Made by a program: the position numbers and the translations under genes. Positions 1 to 14,400 of a stretch of DNA of 64,000 nucleotides are shown here, one piece after another. Location of the stretch: positions 44,791,765-44,855,764 of the forward strand of contig CM058238.1 of the NCBI GenBank assembly GCA_030180135.1, written 5' to 3'. The stretch is from Orychophragmus violaceus (taxonomy: Eukaryota; Streptophyta; Magnoliopsida; Brassicales; Brassicaceae). The stretch's first letter is position 1, and each line of letters opens with the position of its first letter. The notes beneath the pieces were generated by a model. It made no database searches and was not told the origin of the DNA. It saw only the letters and a list, made by a program, of their open reading frames with translations.

Positions 1-1083
1 TATGCTCCTAAAGGTTGAATATGAAGCATTTTATACAAGTTTATGTTCGTTTGTAACACACCTAAGTAACCCTTCTAAATGACTAGAAAGACACTTTGAT
101 CTTCTAAAATGTCCTATGAGAATCCTTAACAAATCTTTTTAAACTAAATTTCTTGAAACATATGTGTCATGGATTGGAGAATTTAGGTGATGTAAGACAA
201 CTATAAATAAGTTTTTGTATGCTCCTAAAGGTAGAATGAGAAGCATGTTGTGATGTTTTTGTTCGTTTGTAACACCACTAAGTAACCTCCCTAAAAGACT
301 AGAAAGAAACTTTGATTTTCTAAAAGGTCCTATGAGATCCTAAATAAAACTTTTTAACCAAAACTTCTTGAAACATATATGTCATGGATTGGTGAATTTC
401 GGTGAAGTAAGACAACAATAAGTAAGTTTTTGTATGCTTCTAAAGGTAGAATTAGAAGCATTTTATACAAGTTTATGTTCGTTTGTAACACCCCTAAGTA
501 ACCCTTCTAAGAGACTAGGAAGAAACTTTGATCTTCGAAAAGTTCCTATGAGAATCCTAAATAAAACATTTTAACCAAAATATCTTGAAACATATATATC
601 ATGGATTGGAGAATTTAGGTGAGGTAGGACAACTATAAGTAAGTTTTTGTATGCTCCTAAAGATAGAATTAGAATCATTTTATACAAGTTTATGTTCGTT
701 TGTAACACCCCTAAGTAACCCTTCTGAGAGACTAGGAAGAAACTTTGATCTTCGAAAAGTTCCTATGAGAATCCTAAATAAAACATTTTAACCAAAATAT
801 CTTGAAACATATATGTCATGGATTGGAGAATTTAGGTGAGGTAGGACAACTATAAGTAAGTTTTTGTATGCTCCTAAAGGTTGAATATGAAGCATTTTAT
901 ACAAGTTTATGTTCGTTTGTAACAAACCTAAGTAACCCTTCTAAATGACTAGAAAGACACTTTGATCTTCTAAAATGTCCTATGAGAATCCTTAACAAAT
1001 CTTTTTAAACTAAATTTCTTGAAACATATATGTCATGGATTGGAGAATTTAGGTGAGGTAGGACAACTATAAGTAAGTTTTTG

Positions 1084-1949
1084 TATGCTCCTAAAGGTTG
1101 AATATGAAGCATTTTATACAAGTTTATGTTCGTTTGTAACAAACCTAAGTAACCCTTCTAAATGACTAGAAAGACACTTTGATCTTCTAAAATGTCCTAT
1201 GAGAATCCTTAACAAATCTTTTTAAACTAAATTTCTTGAAACATATGTGTCATGGATTGGAGAATTTAGGTGATGTAAGACAACTATAAATAAGTTTTTG
1301 TATGCTCCTAAAGGTAGAATGAGAAGCATGTTGTAATATTTTTGTTCGTTTGTAACACCACTAAGTAACCTCTCTAAAAGACTAGAAAGAAACTTTGATC
1401 TTCTAAAAGGTCCTATGAGATCCAAAATAAAACTTTTTAACCAAAACTTCTTGAAACATATATGTCATGGATTGGTGAATTTCGGTGAAGTAAGACAACA
1501 ATAAGTAAGTTTTTGTATGCTTCTAAAGGTAGAATTAGAAGCATTTTATACAAGTTTATGTTCGTTTGTAACACCCCTAAGTAACCCTTCTAAGAGACTA
1601 GGAAGAAACTTTGATCTTCGAAAAGTTCCTATGAGAATCCTAAATAAAACATTTTAACCAAAATATCTTGAAACATATATATCATGGATTGGAGAATTTA
1701 GGTGAGGTAGGACAACTATAAGTAAGTTTTTGTATGCTCCTAAAGATAGAATTAGAATCATTTTATACAAGTTTATGTTCGTTTGTAACACCCCTAAGTA
1801 ACCCTTCTGAGAGACTAGGAAGAAACTTTGATCTTCGAAAAGTTCCTATGAGAATCCTAAATAAAACATTTTAACCAAAATATCTTGAAACATATATGTC
1901 ATGGATTGGAGAATTTAGGTGAGGTAGGACAACTATAAGTAAGTTTTTG
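1084..1949 (+). repeat. Representative 866-bp A-B-C-D higher-order repeat unit
   Basis: One clean tetramer: A 1084-1300, B 1301-1515, C 1516-1732 and D 1733-1949. D differs from C by 'agatagaattagaatcat' near the start and by 'ctgagagact' in the middle. D also has 'atatatgtcatgg' where C has 'atatatatcatgg'. The same order recurs through most of the array. Confidence 0.9.
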
Positions 1950-2831
1950 TATGCTCCTAAAGGTTGAATATGAAGCATTTTATACAAGTTTATGTTCGTT
2001 TGTAACAAACCTAAGTAACCCTTCTAAATGACTAGAAAGACACTTTGATCTTCTAAAATGTCCTATGAGAATCCTTAACAAATCTTTTTAAACTAAATTT
2101 CTTGAAACATATGTGTCATGGATTGGAGAATTTAGGTGATGTAAGACAACTATAAATAAGTTTTTGTATGCTCCTAAAGGTAGAATGAGAAGCATGTTGT
2201 GATGTTTTTGTTCGTTTGTAACACCACTAAGTAACCTCCCTAAAAGACTAGAAAGAAACTTTGATTTTCTAAAAGGTCCTATGAGATCCTAAATAAAACT
2301 TTTTAACCAAAACTTCTTGAAACATATATGTCATGGATTGGTGAATTTCGGTGAAGTAAGACAACAATAAGTAAGTTTTTGTATGCTTCTAAAGGTAGAA
2401 TTAGAAGCATTTTAATTAACCCCTAAGTAAGTTTTTGTATGCTTCGTTTGTAACACCCCTAAGTAACCCTTCTAAGAGACTAGGAAGAAACTTTGATCTT
2501 CGAAAAGTTCCTATGAGAATCCTAAATAAAACATTTTAACCAAAATATCTTGAAACATATATATCATGGATTGGAGAATTTAGGTGAGGTAGGACAACTA
2601 TAAGTAAGTTTTTGTATGCTCCTAAAGGTAGAATTAGAAGCATTTTATACAAGTTTATGTTCGTTTGTAACACCCCTAAGTAACCCTTCTAAGAGACTAG
2701 GAAGAAACTTTGATCTTCGAAAAGTTCCTATGAGAATCCTAAATAAAACATTTTAACCAAAATATCTTGAAACATATATGTCATGGATTGGAGAATTTAG
2801 GTGAGGTAGGACAACTATAAGTAAGTTTTTG
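1950..2831 (+). repeat. Representative 882-bp unit with the 233-bp C' monomer
   Basis: A 1950-2166, B 2167-2381, C' 2382-2614 (233 bp) and D' 2615-2831. C' replaces the usual 'atacaagtttatg' segment with a longer one containing 'attaacccctaagtaag' followed by 'tttttgtatgcttcg'. D' has a C-like front and a D-like end. The C' marker 'attaacc' is seen at 2415, 4163, 5045, 5929, 6815, 8565, 12693, 25721, 27469, 32681, 37893, 39641, 43121, 44869 and 46617. Confidence 0.88.
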
Positions 2832-5800
2832 TATGCTCCTAAAGGTTGAATATGAAGCATTTTATACAAGTTTATGTTCGTTTGTAACACACCTAAGTAA
2901 CCCTTCTAAATGACTAGAAAGACACTTTGATCTTCTAAAATGTCCTATGAGAATCCTTAACAAATCTTTTTAAACTAAATTTCTTGAAACATATGTGTCA
3001 TGGATTGGAGAATTTAGGTGATGTAAGACAACTATAAATAAGTTTTTGTATGCTCCTAAAGGTAGAATGAGAAGCATGTTGTGATGTTTTTGTTCGTTTG
3101 TAACACCACTAAGTAACCTCCCTAAAAGACTAGAAAGAAACTCTGATTTTCTAAAAGGTCCTATGAGATCCTAAATAAAACTTTTTAACCAAAACTTCTT
3201 GAAACATATATGTCATGGATTGGTGAATTTCGGTGAAGTAAGACAACAATAAGTAAGTTTTTGTATGCTTCTAAAGGTAGAATTAGAAGCATTTTATACA
3301 AGTTTATGTTCGTTTGTAACACCCCTAAGTAACCCTTCTAAGAGACTAGGAAGAAACTTTGATCTTCGAAAAGTTCCTATGAGAATCCTAAATAAAACAT
3401 TTTAACCAAAATATCTTGAAACATATATATCATGGATTTGAGAATTTAGGTGAGGTAGGACAACTATAAGTAAGTTTTTGTATGCTCCTAAAGATAGAAT
3501 TAGAATCATTTTATACAAGTTTATGTTCGTTTGTAACACCCCTAAGTAACCCTTCTGAGAGACTAGGAAGAAACTTTGATCTTCGAAAAGTTCCTATGAG
3601 AATCCTAAATAAAACATTTTAACCAAAATATCTTGAAACATATATGTCATGGATTGGAGAATTTAGGTGAGGTAGGACAACTATAAGTAAGTTTTTGTAT
3701 GCTCCTAAAGGTTGAATATGAAGCATTTTATACAAGTTTATGTTCGTTTGTAACAAACCTAAGTAACCCTTCTAAATGACTAGAAAGACACTTTGATCTT
3801 CTAAAATGTCCTATGAGAATCCTTAACAAATCTTTTTAAACTAAATTTCTTGAAACATATGTGTCATGGATTGGAGAATTTAGGTGATGTAAGACAACTA
3901 TAAATAAGTTTTTGTATGCTCCTAAAGGTAGAATGAGAAGCATGTTGTGATGTTTTTGTTCGTTTGTAACACCACTAAGTAACCTCCCTAAAAGACTAGA
4001 AAGAAACTTTGATTTTCTAAAAGGTCCTATGAGATCCTAAATAAAACTTTTTAACCAAAACTTCTTGAAACATATATGTCATGGATTGGTGAATTTCGGT
4101 GAAGTAAGACAACAATAAGTAAGTTTTTGTATGCTTCCAAAGGTAGAATTAGAAGCATTTTAATTAACCCCTAAGTAAGTTTTTGTATGCTTCGTTTGTA
4201 ACACCCCTAAGTAACCCTTCTAAGAGACTAGGAAGAAACTTTGATCTTCGAAAAGTTCCTATGAGAATCCTAAATAAAACATTTTAACCAAAATATCTTG
4301 AAACATATATATCATGGATTGGAGAATTTAGGTGAGGTAGGACAACTATAAGTAAGTTTTTGTATGCTCCTAAAGGTAGAATTAGAAGCATTTTATACAA
4401 GTTTATGTTCGTTTGTAACACCCCTAAGTAACCCTTCTAAGAGACTAGGAAGAAACTTTGATCTTCGAAAAGTTCCTATGAGAATCCTAAATAAAACATT
4501 TTAACCAAAATATCTTGAAACATATATGTCATGGATTGGAGAATTTAGGTGAGGTAGGACAACTATAAGTAAGTTTTTGTATGCTCCTAAAGGTTGAATA
4601 TGAAGCATTTTATACAAGTTTATGTTCGTTTGTAACAAACCTAAGTAACCCTTCTAAATGACTAGAAAGACACTTTGATCTTCTAAAATGTCCTATGAGA
4701 ATCCTTAACAAATCTTTTTAAACTAAATTTCTTGAAACATATGTGTCATGGATTGGAGAATTTAGGTGATGTAAGACAACTATAAATAAGTTTTTGTATG
4801 CTCCTAAAGGTAGAATGAGAAGCATGTTGTGATGTTTTTGTTCGTTTGTAACACCACTAAGTAACCTCCCTAAAAGACTAGAAAGAAACTTTGATTTTCT
4901 AAAAGGTCCTATGAGATCCTAAATAAAACTTTTTAACCAAAACTTCTTGAAACATATATGTCATGGATTGGTGAATTTCGGTGAAGTAAGACAACAATAA
5001 GTAAGTTTTTGTATGCTTCTAAAGGTAGAATTAGAAGCATTTTAATTAACCCCTAAGTAAGTTTTTGTATGCTTCGTTTGTAACACCCCTAAGTAACCCT
5101 TCTAAGAGACTAGGAAGAAACTTTGATCTTCGAAAAGTTCCTATGAGAATCCTAAATAAAACATTTTAACCAAAATATCTTGAAACATATATATCATGGA
5201 TTGGAGAATTTAGGTGAGGTAGGACAACTATAAGTAAGTTTTTGTATGCTCCTAAAGGTAGAATTAGAAGCATTTTATACAAGTTTATGTTCGTTTGTAA
5301 CACCCCTAAGTAACCCTTCTAAGAGACTAGGAAGAAACTTTGATCTTCGAAAAGTTCCTATGAGAATCCTAAATAAAACATTTTAACCAAAATATCTTGA
5401 AACATATATGTCATGGATTGGAGAATTTAGGTGAGGTAGGACAACTATAAGTAAGTTTTTGTATGCTCCTAAAGGTTGAATATGAAGCATTTTATACAAG
5501 TTTATGTTCGTTTGTAACACACCTAAGTAACCCTTCTAAATGACTAGAAAGGACACTTTGATCTTCTAAAATGTCCTATGAGAATCCTTAACAAATCTTT
5601 TTAAACTAAATTTCTTGAAACATATGTGTCATGGATTGGAGAATTTAGGTGATGTAAGACAACTATAAATAAGTTTTTGTATGCTCCTAAAGGTAGAATG
5701 AGAAGCATGTTGTGATGTTTTTGTTCGTTTGTAACACCACTAATGTAACCTCCCTAAAAGACTAGAAAGAAACTCTGATTTTCTAAAAGGTCCTATGAGA

Positions 5801-8419
5801 TCCTAAATAAAACTTTTTAACCAAAACTTCTTGAAACATATATGTCATGGATTGGTGAATTTCGGTGAAGTAAGACAACAATAAGTAAGTTTTTGTATGC
5901 TTCTAAAGGTAGAATTAGAAGCATTTTAATTAACCCCTAAGTAAGTTTTTGTATGCTTCGTTTGTAACACCCCTAAGTAACCCTTCTAAGAGACTAGGAA
6001 GAAACTTTGATCTTCGAAAAGTTCCTATGAGAATCCTAAATAAAAACATTTTAACCAAAATATCTTGAAACATATATACTCATGGATTTGAGAATTTAGG
6101 TGAGGTAGGACAACTATATGTAAGTTTTTTGTATGCTCCTAAAGATAGAATTAGAATCATTTTATACAAGTTTATGTTCGTTTGTAACACCCCTAAGTAA
6201 CCCTTCTGAGAGACTAGGAAGAAACTTTGATCTTCGAAAAGTTCCTATGAGAATCCTAAATAAAACATTTTAACCAAAATATCTTGAAACATATATGTCA
6301 TGGATTGGAGAATTTAGGTGAGGTAGGACAACTATAAGTAAGTTTTTGTATGCTCCTAAAGGTATGAATATGAAGCATTTTATACAAGTTTATGTTCGTT
6401 TGTAACAAACCTAAGTAACCCTTCTAAATGACTAGAAAGACACTTTGATCTTCTAAAATGTCCTATGAGAATCCTTAACAAATCTTTTTAAACTAAATTT
6501 CTTGAAACATATGTGTCATGGATTGGAGAATTTAGGTGATGTAAGACAACTATAAATAAGTTTTTGTATGCTCCTAAAGGTAGAATGAGAAGCATGTTGT
6601 GATGTTTTTGTTCGTTTGTAACACCACTAAGTAACCTCCCTAAAAGACTAGAAAGAAACTTTGATTTTCTAAAAGGTCCTATGAGATCCTAAATAAAACT
6701 TTTTAACCAAAACTTCTTGAAACATATATGTCATGGATTGGTGAATTTCAGTGAAGTAAGACAACAATAAGTAAGTTTTTGTATGCTTCCAAAGGTAGAA
6801 TTAGAAGCATTTTAATTAACCCCTAAGTAAGTTTTTGTATGCTTCGTTTTGTAACACCCCTAAGTAACCCTTCTAAGAGACTAGGAAGAAACTTTGATCT
6901 TCGAAAAGTTCCTATGAGAATCCTAAATAAAACATTTTAACCAAAATATCTTGAAACATATATATCATGGATTGGAGAATTTAGGTGAGGTAGGACAACT
7001 ATAAGTAAGTTTTTGTATGCTCCTAAAGGTAGAATTAGAAGCATTTTATACAAGTTTATGTTCGTTTGTAACACCCCTAAGTAACCCTTCTAAGAGACTA
7101 GGAAGAAACTTTGATCTTCGAAAAGTTCCTATGAGAATCCTAAATAAAACATTTTAACCAAAATATCTTGAAACATATATGTCATGGATTGGAGAATTTA
7201 GGTGAGGTAGGACAACTATAAGTAAGTTTTTGTATGCTCCTAAAGGTTGAATATGAAGCATTTTATACAAGTTTAATGTTCGTTTGTAACAAACCTAAGT
7301 AACCCTTCTAAATGACTAGAAAGACACTTTGATCTTCTAAAATGTCCTATGAGAATCCTTAACAAATCTTTTTAAACTAAATTTCTTGAAACATATGTGT
7401 CATGGATTGGAGAATTTAGGTGATGTAAGACAACTATAAATAAGTTTTTGTATGCTCCTAAAGGTAGAATGAGAAGCATGTTGTGATGTTTTTGTTCGTT
7501 TGTAACACCACTAAGTAACCTCCCTAAAAGACTAGAAAGAAACTTTGATTTTCTAAAAGGTCCTATGAGATCCTAAATAAAACTTTTTAACCAAAACTTC
7601 TTGAAACATATATGTCATGGATTGGTGAATTTCGGTGAAGTAAGACAACAATAAGTAAGTTTTTGTATGCTTCTAAAGGTAGAATTAGAAGCATTTTATA
7701 CAAGTTTATGTTCGTTTGTAACACCCCTAAGTAACCCTTCTAAGAGACTAGGAAGAAACTTTGATCTTCGAAAAGTTCCTATGAGAATCCTAAATAAAAC
7801 ATTTTAACCAAAATATCTTGAAACATATATATCATGGATTGGAGAATTTAGGTGAGGTAGGACAACTATAAGTAAGTTTTTGTATGCTCCTAAAGGTAGA
7901 ATGAGAAGCATTTTATACAAGTTTATGTTCGTTTGTAACATACCTAAGTAACCCTTCTAAATGACTAGAAAGACACTTTGATCTTCTAAAATGTCCTATG
8001 AGAATCCTAAATAAAACATTTTAACCAAAATATCTTGAAACATATATGTCATGGATTGGAGAATTTAGGTGAGGTAGGACAACTATAAGTAAGTTTTTGT
8101 ATGCTCCTAAAGGTTGAATATGAAGCATTTTATACAAGTTTATGTTCGTTTGTAACAAACCTAAGTAACCCTTCTAAATGACTAGAAAGACACTTTGATC
8201 TTCTAAAATGTCCTATGAGAATCCTTAACAAATCTTTTTAAACTAAATTTCTTGAAACATATGTGTCATGGATTGGAGAATTTAGGTGATGTAAGACAAC
8301 TATAAATAAGTTTTTGTATGCTCCTAAAGGTAGAATGAGAAGCATGTTGTAATGTTTTTGTTCGTTCGTAACGCCACTAAGTAACCTCTCTAAAAGACTA
8401 GAAAGAAACTTTAATCTTC

Positions 8420-11400
8420 TAAAAGGTCCTATGAGATCCTAAATAAAACTTTTTAACCAAAACTTCTTGAAACATATATGTCATGGATTGGTGAATTTCG
8501 GTGAAGTAAGACAACAATAAGTAAGTTTTTGTATGCTTCTAAAGGTAGAATTAGAAGCATTTTAATTAACCCCTAAGTAAGTTTTTGTATGCTTCGTTTG
8601 TAACACCCCTAAGTAACCCTTCTAAGAGACTAGGAAGAAACTTTGATCTTCGAAAAGTTCCTATGAGAATCCTAAATAAAACATTTTAACCAAAATATCT
8701 TGAAACATATATATCATGGATTGGAGAATTTAGGTGAGGTAGGACAACTATAAGTAAGTTTTTGTATGCTCCTAAAGGTAGAATTAGAAGCATTTTATAC
8801 AAGTTTATGTTCGTTTGTAACACCCCTAAGTAACCCTTCTAAGAGACTAGGAAGAAACTTTGATCTTCGAAAAGTTCCTATGAGAATCCTAAATAAAACA
8901 TTTTAACCAAAATATCTTGAAACATATATGTCATGGATTGGAGAATTTAGGTGAGGTAGGACAACTATAAGTAAGTTTTTGTATGCTCCTAAAGGTTGAA
9001 TATGAAGCATTTTATACAAGTTTATGTTCGTTTGTAACACACCTAAGTAACCCTTCTAAATGACTAGAAAGACACTTTGATCTTCTAAAATGTCCTATGA
9101 GAATCCTTAACAAATCTTTTTAAACTAAATTTCTTGAAACATATGTGTCATGGATTGGAGAATTTAGGTGATGTAAGACAACTATAAATAAGTTTTTGTA
9201 TGCTCCTAAAGGTAGAATGAGAAGCATGTTGTGATGTTTTTGTTCGTTTGTAACACCACTAAGTAACCTCCCTAAAAGACTAGAAAGAAACTTTGATTTT
9301 CTAAAAGGTCCTATGAGATCCTAAATAAAACTTTTTAACCAAAACTTCTTGAAACATATATGTCATGGATTGGTGAATTTCGGTGAAGTAAGACAACAAT
9401 AAGTAAGTTTTTGTATGCTTCTAAAGGTAGAATTAGAAGCATTTTATACAAGTTTATGTTCGTTTGTAACACCCCTAAGTAACCCTTCTAAGAGACTAGG
9501 AAGAAACTTTGATCTTCGAAAAGTTCCTATGAGAATCCTAAATAAAACATTTTAACCAAAATATATTGAAACATATATATCATGGATTGGAGAATTTAGG
9601 TGAGGTAGGACAACTATAAGTAAGTTTTTGTATGCTCCTAAAGGTAGAATTAGAAGCATTTTATACAAGTTTATGTTCGTTTGTAACACCCCTAAGTAAC
9701 CCTTCTAAGAGACTAGAAAGAAACTTTGATCTTCGAAAAGTTCCTATGAGAATCCTAAATAAAACATTTTAACCAAAATATCTTGAAACATATATGTCAT
9801 GGATTGGAGAATTTAGGTGAGGTAGGACAACTATAAGTAAGTTTTTGTATGCTCCTAAAGGTAGAATGAGAAGCATTTTATACAAGTTTATGTTCGTTTG
9901 TAACATACCTAAGTAACCCTTCTAAATGACTAGAAAGACACTTTGATCTTCTAAAATGTCCTATGAGAATCCTTAACAAAACTTTTTAAACTAAATTTCT
10001 TGATACATATGTGTCATGGTTTTGAGTATTTAGGTGATGTAAGACAACTATAAATAAGTTTTTGTATGCTCCTAAAGGTAGAATGAGAAGCATGTTGTGA
10101 TGTTTTTGTTCGTTTGTAACACCACTAAGTAACCTCCCTAAAAGACTAGAAAGAAACTTTGATTTTCTAAAAGGTCCTATGAGATCCTAAATAAAACTTT
10201 TTAACCAAAACTTCTTGAAACATATATGTCATGGATTGGTGAATTTCGGTGAAGTAAGACAACAATAAGTAAGTTTTTGTATGCTTCTAAAGGTAGAATT
10301 AGAAGCATTTTATACAAGTTTATGTTCGTTTGTAACACCCCTAAGTAACCCTTCTAAGAGACTAGGAAGAAACTTTGATCTTCGAAAAGTTCCTATGAGA
10401 ATCCTAAATAAAACATTTTAACCAAAATATCTTGAAACATATATATCATGGATTGGAGAATTTAGGTGAGGTAGGACAACTATAAGTAAGTTTTTGTATG
10501 CTCCTAAAGGTAGAATGAGAAGCATTTTATACAAGTTTATGTTCGTTTGTAACATACCTAAGTAACCCTTCTAAATGACTAGAAAGACACTTTGATCTTC
10601 TAAAATGTCCTATGAGAATCCTTAACAAAACTTTTTAAACTAAATTTCTTGATACATATGTGTCATGGATTTGAGAATTTAGGTGATGTAAGACAACTAT
10701 AAATAAGTTTTTGTATGCTCCTAAAGGTAGAATGAGAAGCATGTTGTGATGTTTTTGTTCGTTTGTAACACCACTAAGTAACCTCCCTAAAAGACTAGAA
10801 AGAAACTTTGATTTTCTAAAAGGTCCTATGAGATCCTAAATAAAACTTTTTAACCAAAACTTCTTGAAACATATATGTCATGGATTGGTGAATTTCGGTG
10901 AAGTAAGACAACAATAAGTAAGTTTTTGTATGCTTCTAAAGGTAGAATTAGAAGCATTTTATACAAGTTTATGTTCGTTTGTAACACCCCTAAGTAACCC
11001 TTCTAAGAGACTAGGAAGAAACTTTGATCTTCGAAAAGTTCCTATGAGAATCCTAAATAAAACATTTTAACCAAAATATCTTGAAACATATATATCATGG
11101 ATTGGAGAATTTAGGTGAGGTAGGACAACTATAAGTAAGTTTTTGTATGCTCCTAAAGATAGAATTAGAATCATTTTATACAAGTTTATGTTCGTTTGTA
11201 ACACCCTAAGTAACCCTTCTAAGAGACTAGGAAGAAACTTTGATCTTCGAAAAGTTCCTATGAGAATCCTAAATAAAACATTTTAACCAAAATATCTTGA
11301 AACATATATGTCATGGATTGGAGAATTTAGGTGAGGTAGGACAACTATAAGTAAGTTTTTGTATGCTCCTAAAGGTTGAATATGAAGCATTTTATACAAG

Positions 11401-14400
11401 TTTATGTTCGTTTGTAACACACCTAAGTAACCCTTCTAAATGACTAGAAAGACACTTTGATCTTCTAAAATGTCCTATGAGAATCCTTAACAAATCTTTT
11501 TAAACTAAATTTCTTGAAACATATGTGTCATGGATTGGAGAATTTAGGTGATGTAAGACAACTATAAATAAGTTTTTGTATGCTCCTAAAGGTAGAATGA
11601 GAAGCATGTTGTGATGTTTTTGTTCGTTTGTAACACCACTAAGTAACCTCCCTAAAAGACTAGAAAGAAACTTTGATTTTCTAAAAGGTCCTATGAGATC
11701 CTAAATAAAACTTTTTAACCAAAACTTCTTGAAACATATATGTCATGGATTGGTGAATTTCGGTGAAGTAAGACAACAATAAGTAAGTTTTTGTATGCTT
11801 CTAAAGGTAGAATTAGAAGCATTTTATACAAGTTTATGTTCGTTTGTAACACCCCTAAGTAACCCTTCTAAGAGACTAGGAAGAAACTTTGATCTTCGAA
11901 AAGTTCCTATGAGAATCCTAAATAAAACATTTTAACCAAAATATCTTGAAACATATATATCATGGATTGGAGAATTTAGGTGAGGTAGGACAACTATAAG
12001 TAAGTTTTTGTATGCTCCTAAAGATAGAATTAGAATCATTTTATACAAGTTTATGTTCGTTTGTAACACCCCTAAGTAACCCTTCTGAGAGACTAGGAAG
12101 AAACTTTGATCTTCGAAAAGTTCCTATGAGAATCCTAAATAAAACATTTTAACCAAAATATCTTGAAACATATATGTCATGGATTGGAGAATTTAGGTGA
12201 GGTAGGACAACTATAAGTAAGTTTTTGTATGCTCCTAAAGGTTGAATATGAAGCATTTTATACAAGTTTATGTTCGTTTGTAACAAACCTAAGTAACCCT
12301 TCTAAATGACTAGAAAGACACTTTGATCTTCTAAAATGTCCTATGAGAATCCTTAACAAATCTTTTTAAACTAAATTTCTTGAAACATATGTGTCATGGA
12401 TTGGAGAATTTAGGTGATGTAAGACAACTATAAATAAGTTTTTGTATGCTCCTAAAGGTAGAATGAGAAGCATGTTGTGATGTTTTTGTTCGTTTGTAAC
12501 ACCACTAAGTAACCTCCCTAAAAGACTAGAAAGAAACTTTGATTTTCTAAAAGGTCCTATGAGATCCTAAATAAAACTTTTTAACCAAAACTTCTTGAAA
12601 CATATATGTCATGGATTGGTGAATTTCGGTGAAGTAAGACAACAATAAGTAAGTTTTTGTATGCTTCTAAAGGTAGAATTAGAAGCATTTTAATTAACCC
12701 CTAAGTAAGTTTTTGTATGCTTCGTTTGTAACACCCCTAAGTAACCCTTCTAAGAGACTAGGAAGAAACTTTGATCTTCGAAAAGTTCCTATGAGAATCC
12801 TAAATAAAACATTTTAACCAAAATATCTTGAAACATATATATCATGGATTGGAGAATTTAGGTGAGGTAGGACAACTATAAGTAAGTTTTTGTATGCTCC
12901 TAAAGGTAGAATTAGAAGCATTTTATACAAGTTTATGTTCGTTTGTAACACCCCTAAGTAACCCTTCTAAGAGACTAGGAAGAAACTTTGATCTTCGAAA
13001 AGTTCCTATAAGAATCCTAAATAAAACATTTTAACCAAAATATCTTGAAACATATATGTCATGGATTGGAGAATTTAGGTGAGGTAGGACAACTATAAGT
13101 AAGTTTTTGTATGCTCCTAAAGGTTGAATATGAAGCATTTTATACAAGTTTATGTTCGTTTGTAACACACCTAAGTAACCCTTCTAAATGACTAGAAAGA
13201 CACTTTGATCTTCTAAAATGTCCTATGAGAATCCTTAACAAATCTTTTTAAACTAAATTTCTTGAAACATATGTGTCATGGATTGGAGAATTTAGGTGAT
13301 GTAAGACAACTATAAATAAGTTTTTGTATGCTCCTAAAGGTAGAATGAGAAGCATGTTGTGATGTTTTTGTTCGTTTGTAACACCACTAAGTAACCTCCC
13401 TAAAAGACTAGAAAGAAACTCTGATTTTCTAAAAGGTCCTATGAGATCCTAAATAAAACTTTTTAACCAAAACTTCTTGAAACATATATGTCATGGATTG
13501 GTGAATTTCGGTGAAGTAAGACAACAATAAGTAAGTTTTTGTATGCTTCTAAAGGTAGAATTAGAAGCATTTTATACAAGTTTATGTTCGTTTGTAACAC
13601 CCCTAAGTAACCCTTCTAAGAGACTAGGAAGAAACTTTGATCTTCGAAAGTTTCCTATGAGAATCCTAAATAAAACATTTTAACCAAAATATATTGAAAC
13701 ATATATATCATGGATTGGAGAATTTAGGTGAGGTAGGACAACTATAAGTAAGTTTTTGTATGCTCCTAAAGGTAGAATTAGAAGCATTTTATACAAGTTT
13801 ATGTTCGTTTGTAACACCCCTAAGTAACCCTTCTAAGAGACTAGAAAGAAACTTTGATCTTCGAAAAGTTCCTATGAGAATCCTAAATAAAACATTTTAA
13901 CCAAAATATCTTGAAACATATATGTCATGGATTGGAGAATTTAGGTGAGGGTAGGACAACTAAAAGTAAAGTTTTTTGTATGCTCCTAAAGGTAGAATGA
14001 GAAGCATTTTATACAAGTTTATGTTCGTTTGTAACATACCTAAGTAACCCTTCTAAATGACTAGAAAGACACTTTGATCTTCTAAAATGTCCTATGAGAA
14101 TCCTTAACAAAACTTTTTAAACTAAATTTCTTGATACATATGTGTCATGGTTTTGAGTATTTAGGTGATGTAAGACAACTATAAATAAGTTTTTGTATGC
14201 TCCTAAAGGTAGAATGAGAAGCATGTTGTGATGTTTTTGTTCGTTTGTAACACCACTAAGTAACCTCCCTAAAAGACTAGAAAGAAACTTTGATTTTCTA
14301 AAAGGTCCTATGAGATCCTAAATAAAACTTTTTAACCAAAACTTCTTGAAACATATATGTCATGGATTGGTGAATTTCGGTGAAGTAAGACAACAATAAG

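Noticed and set aside
1222..1425. 67-codon minus-strand open frame in the satellite
   Set aside because: It exists only because point changes in one B copy remove stops. Equivalent frames are closed in nearly identical neighbours, and there is no protein signature.
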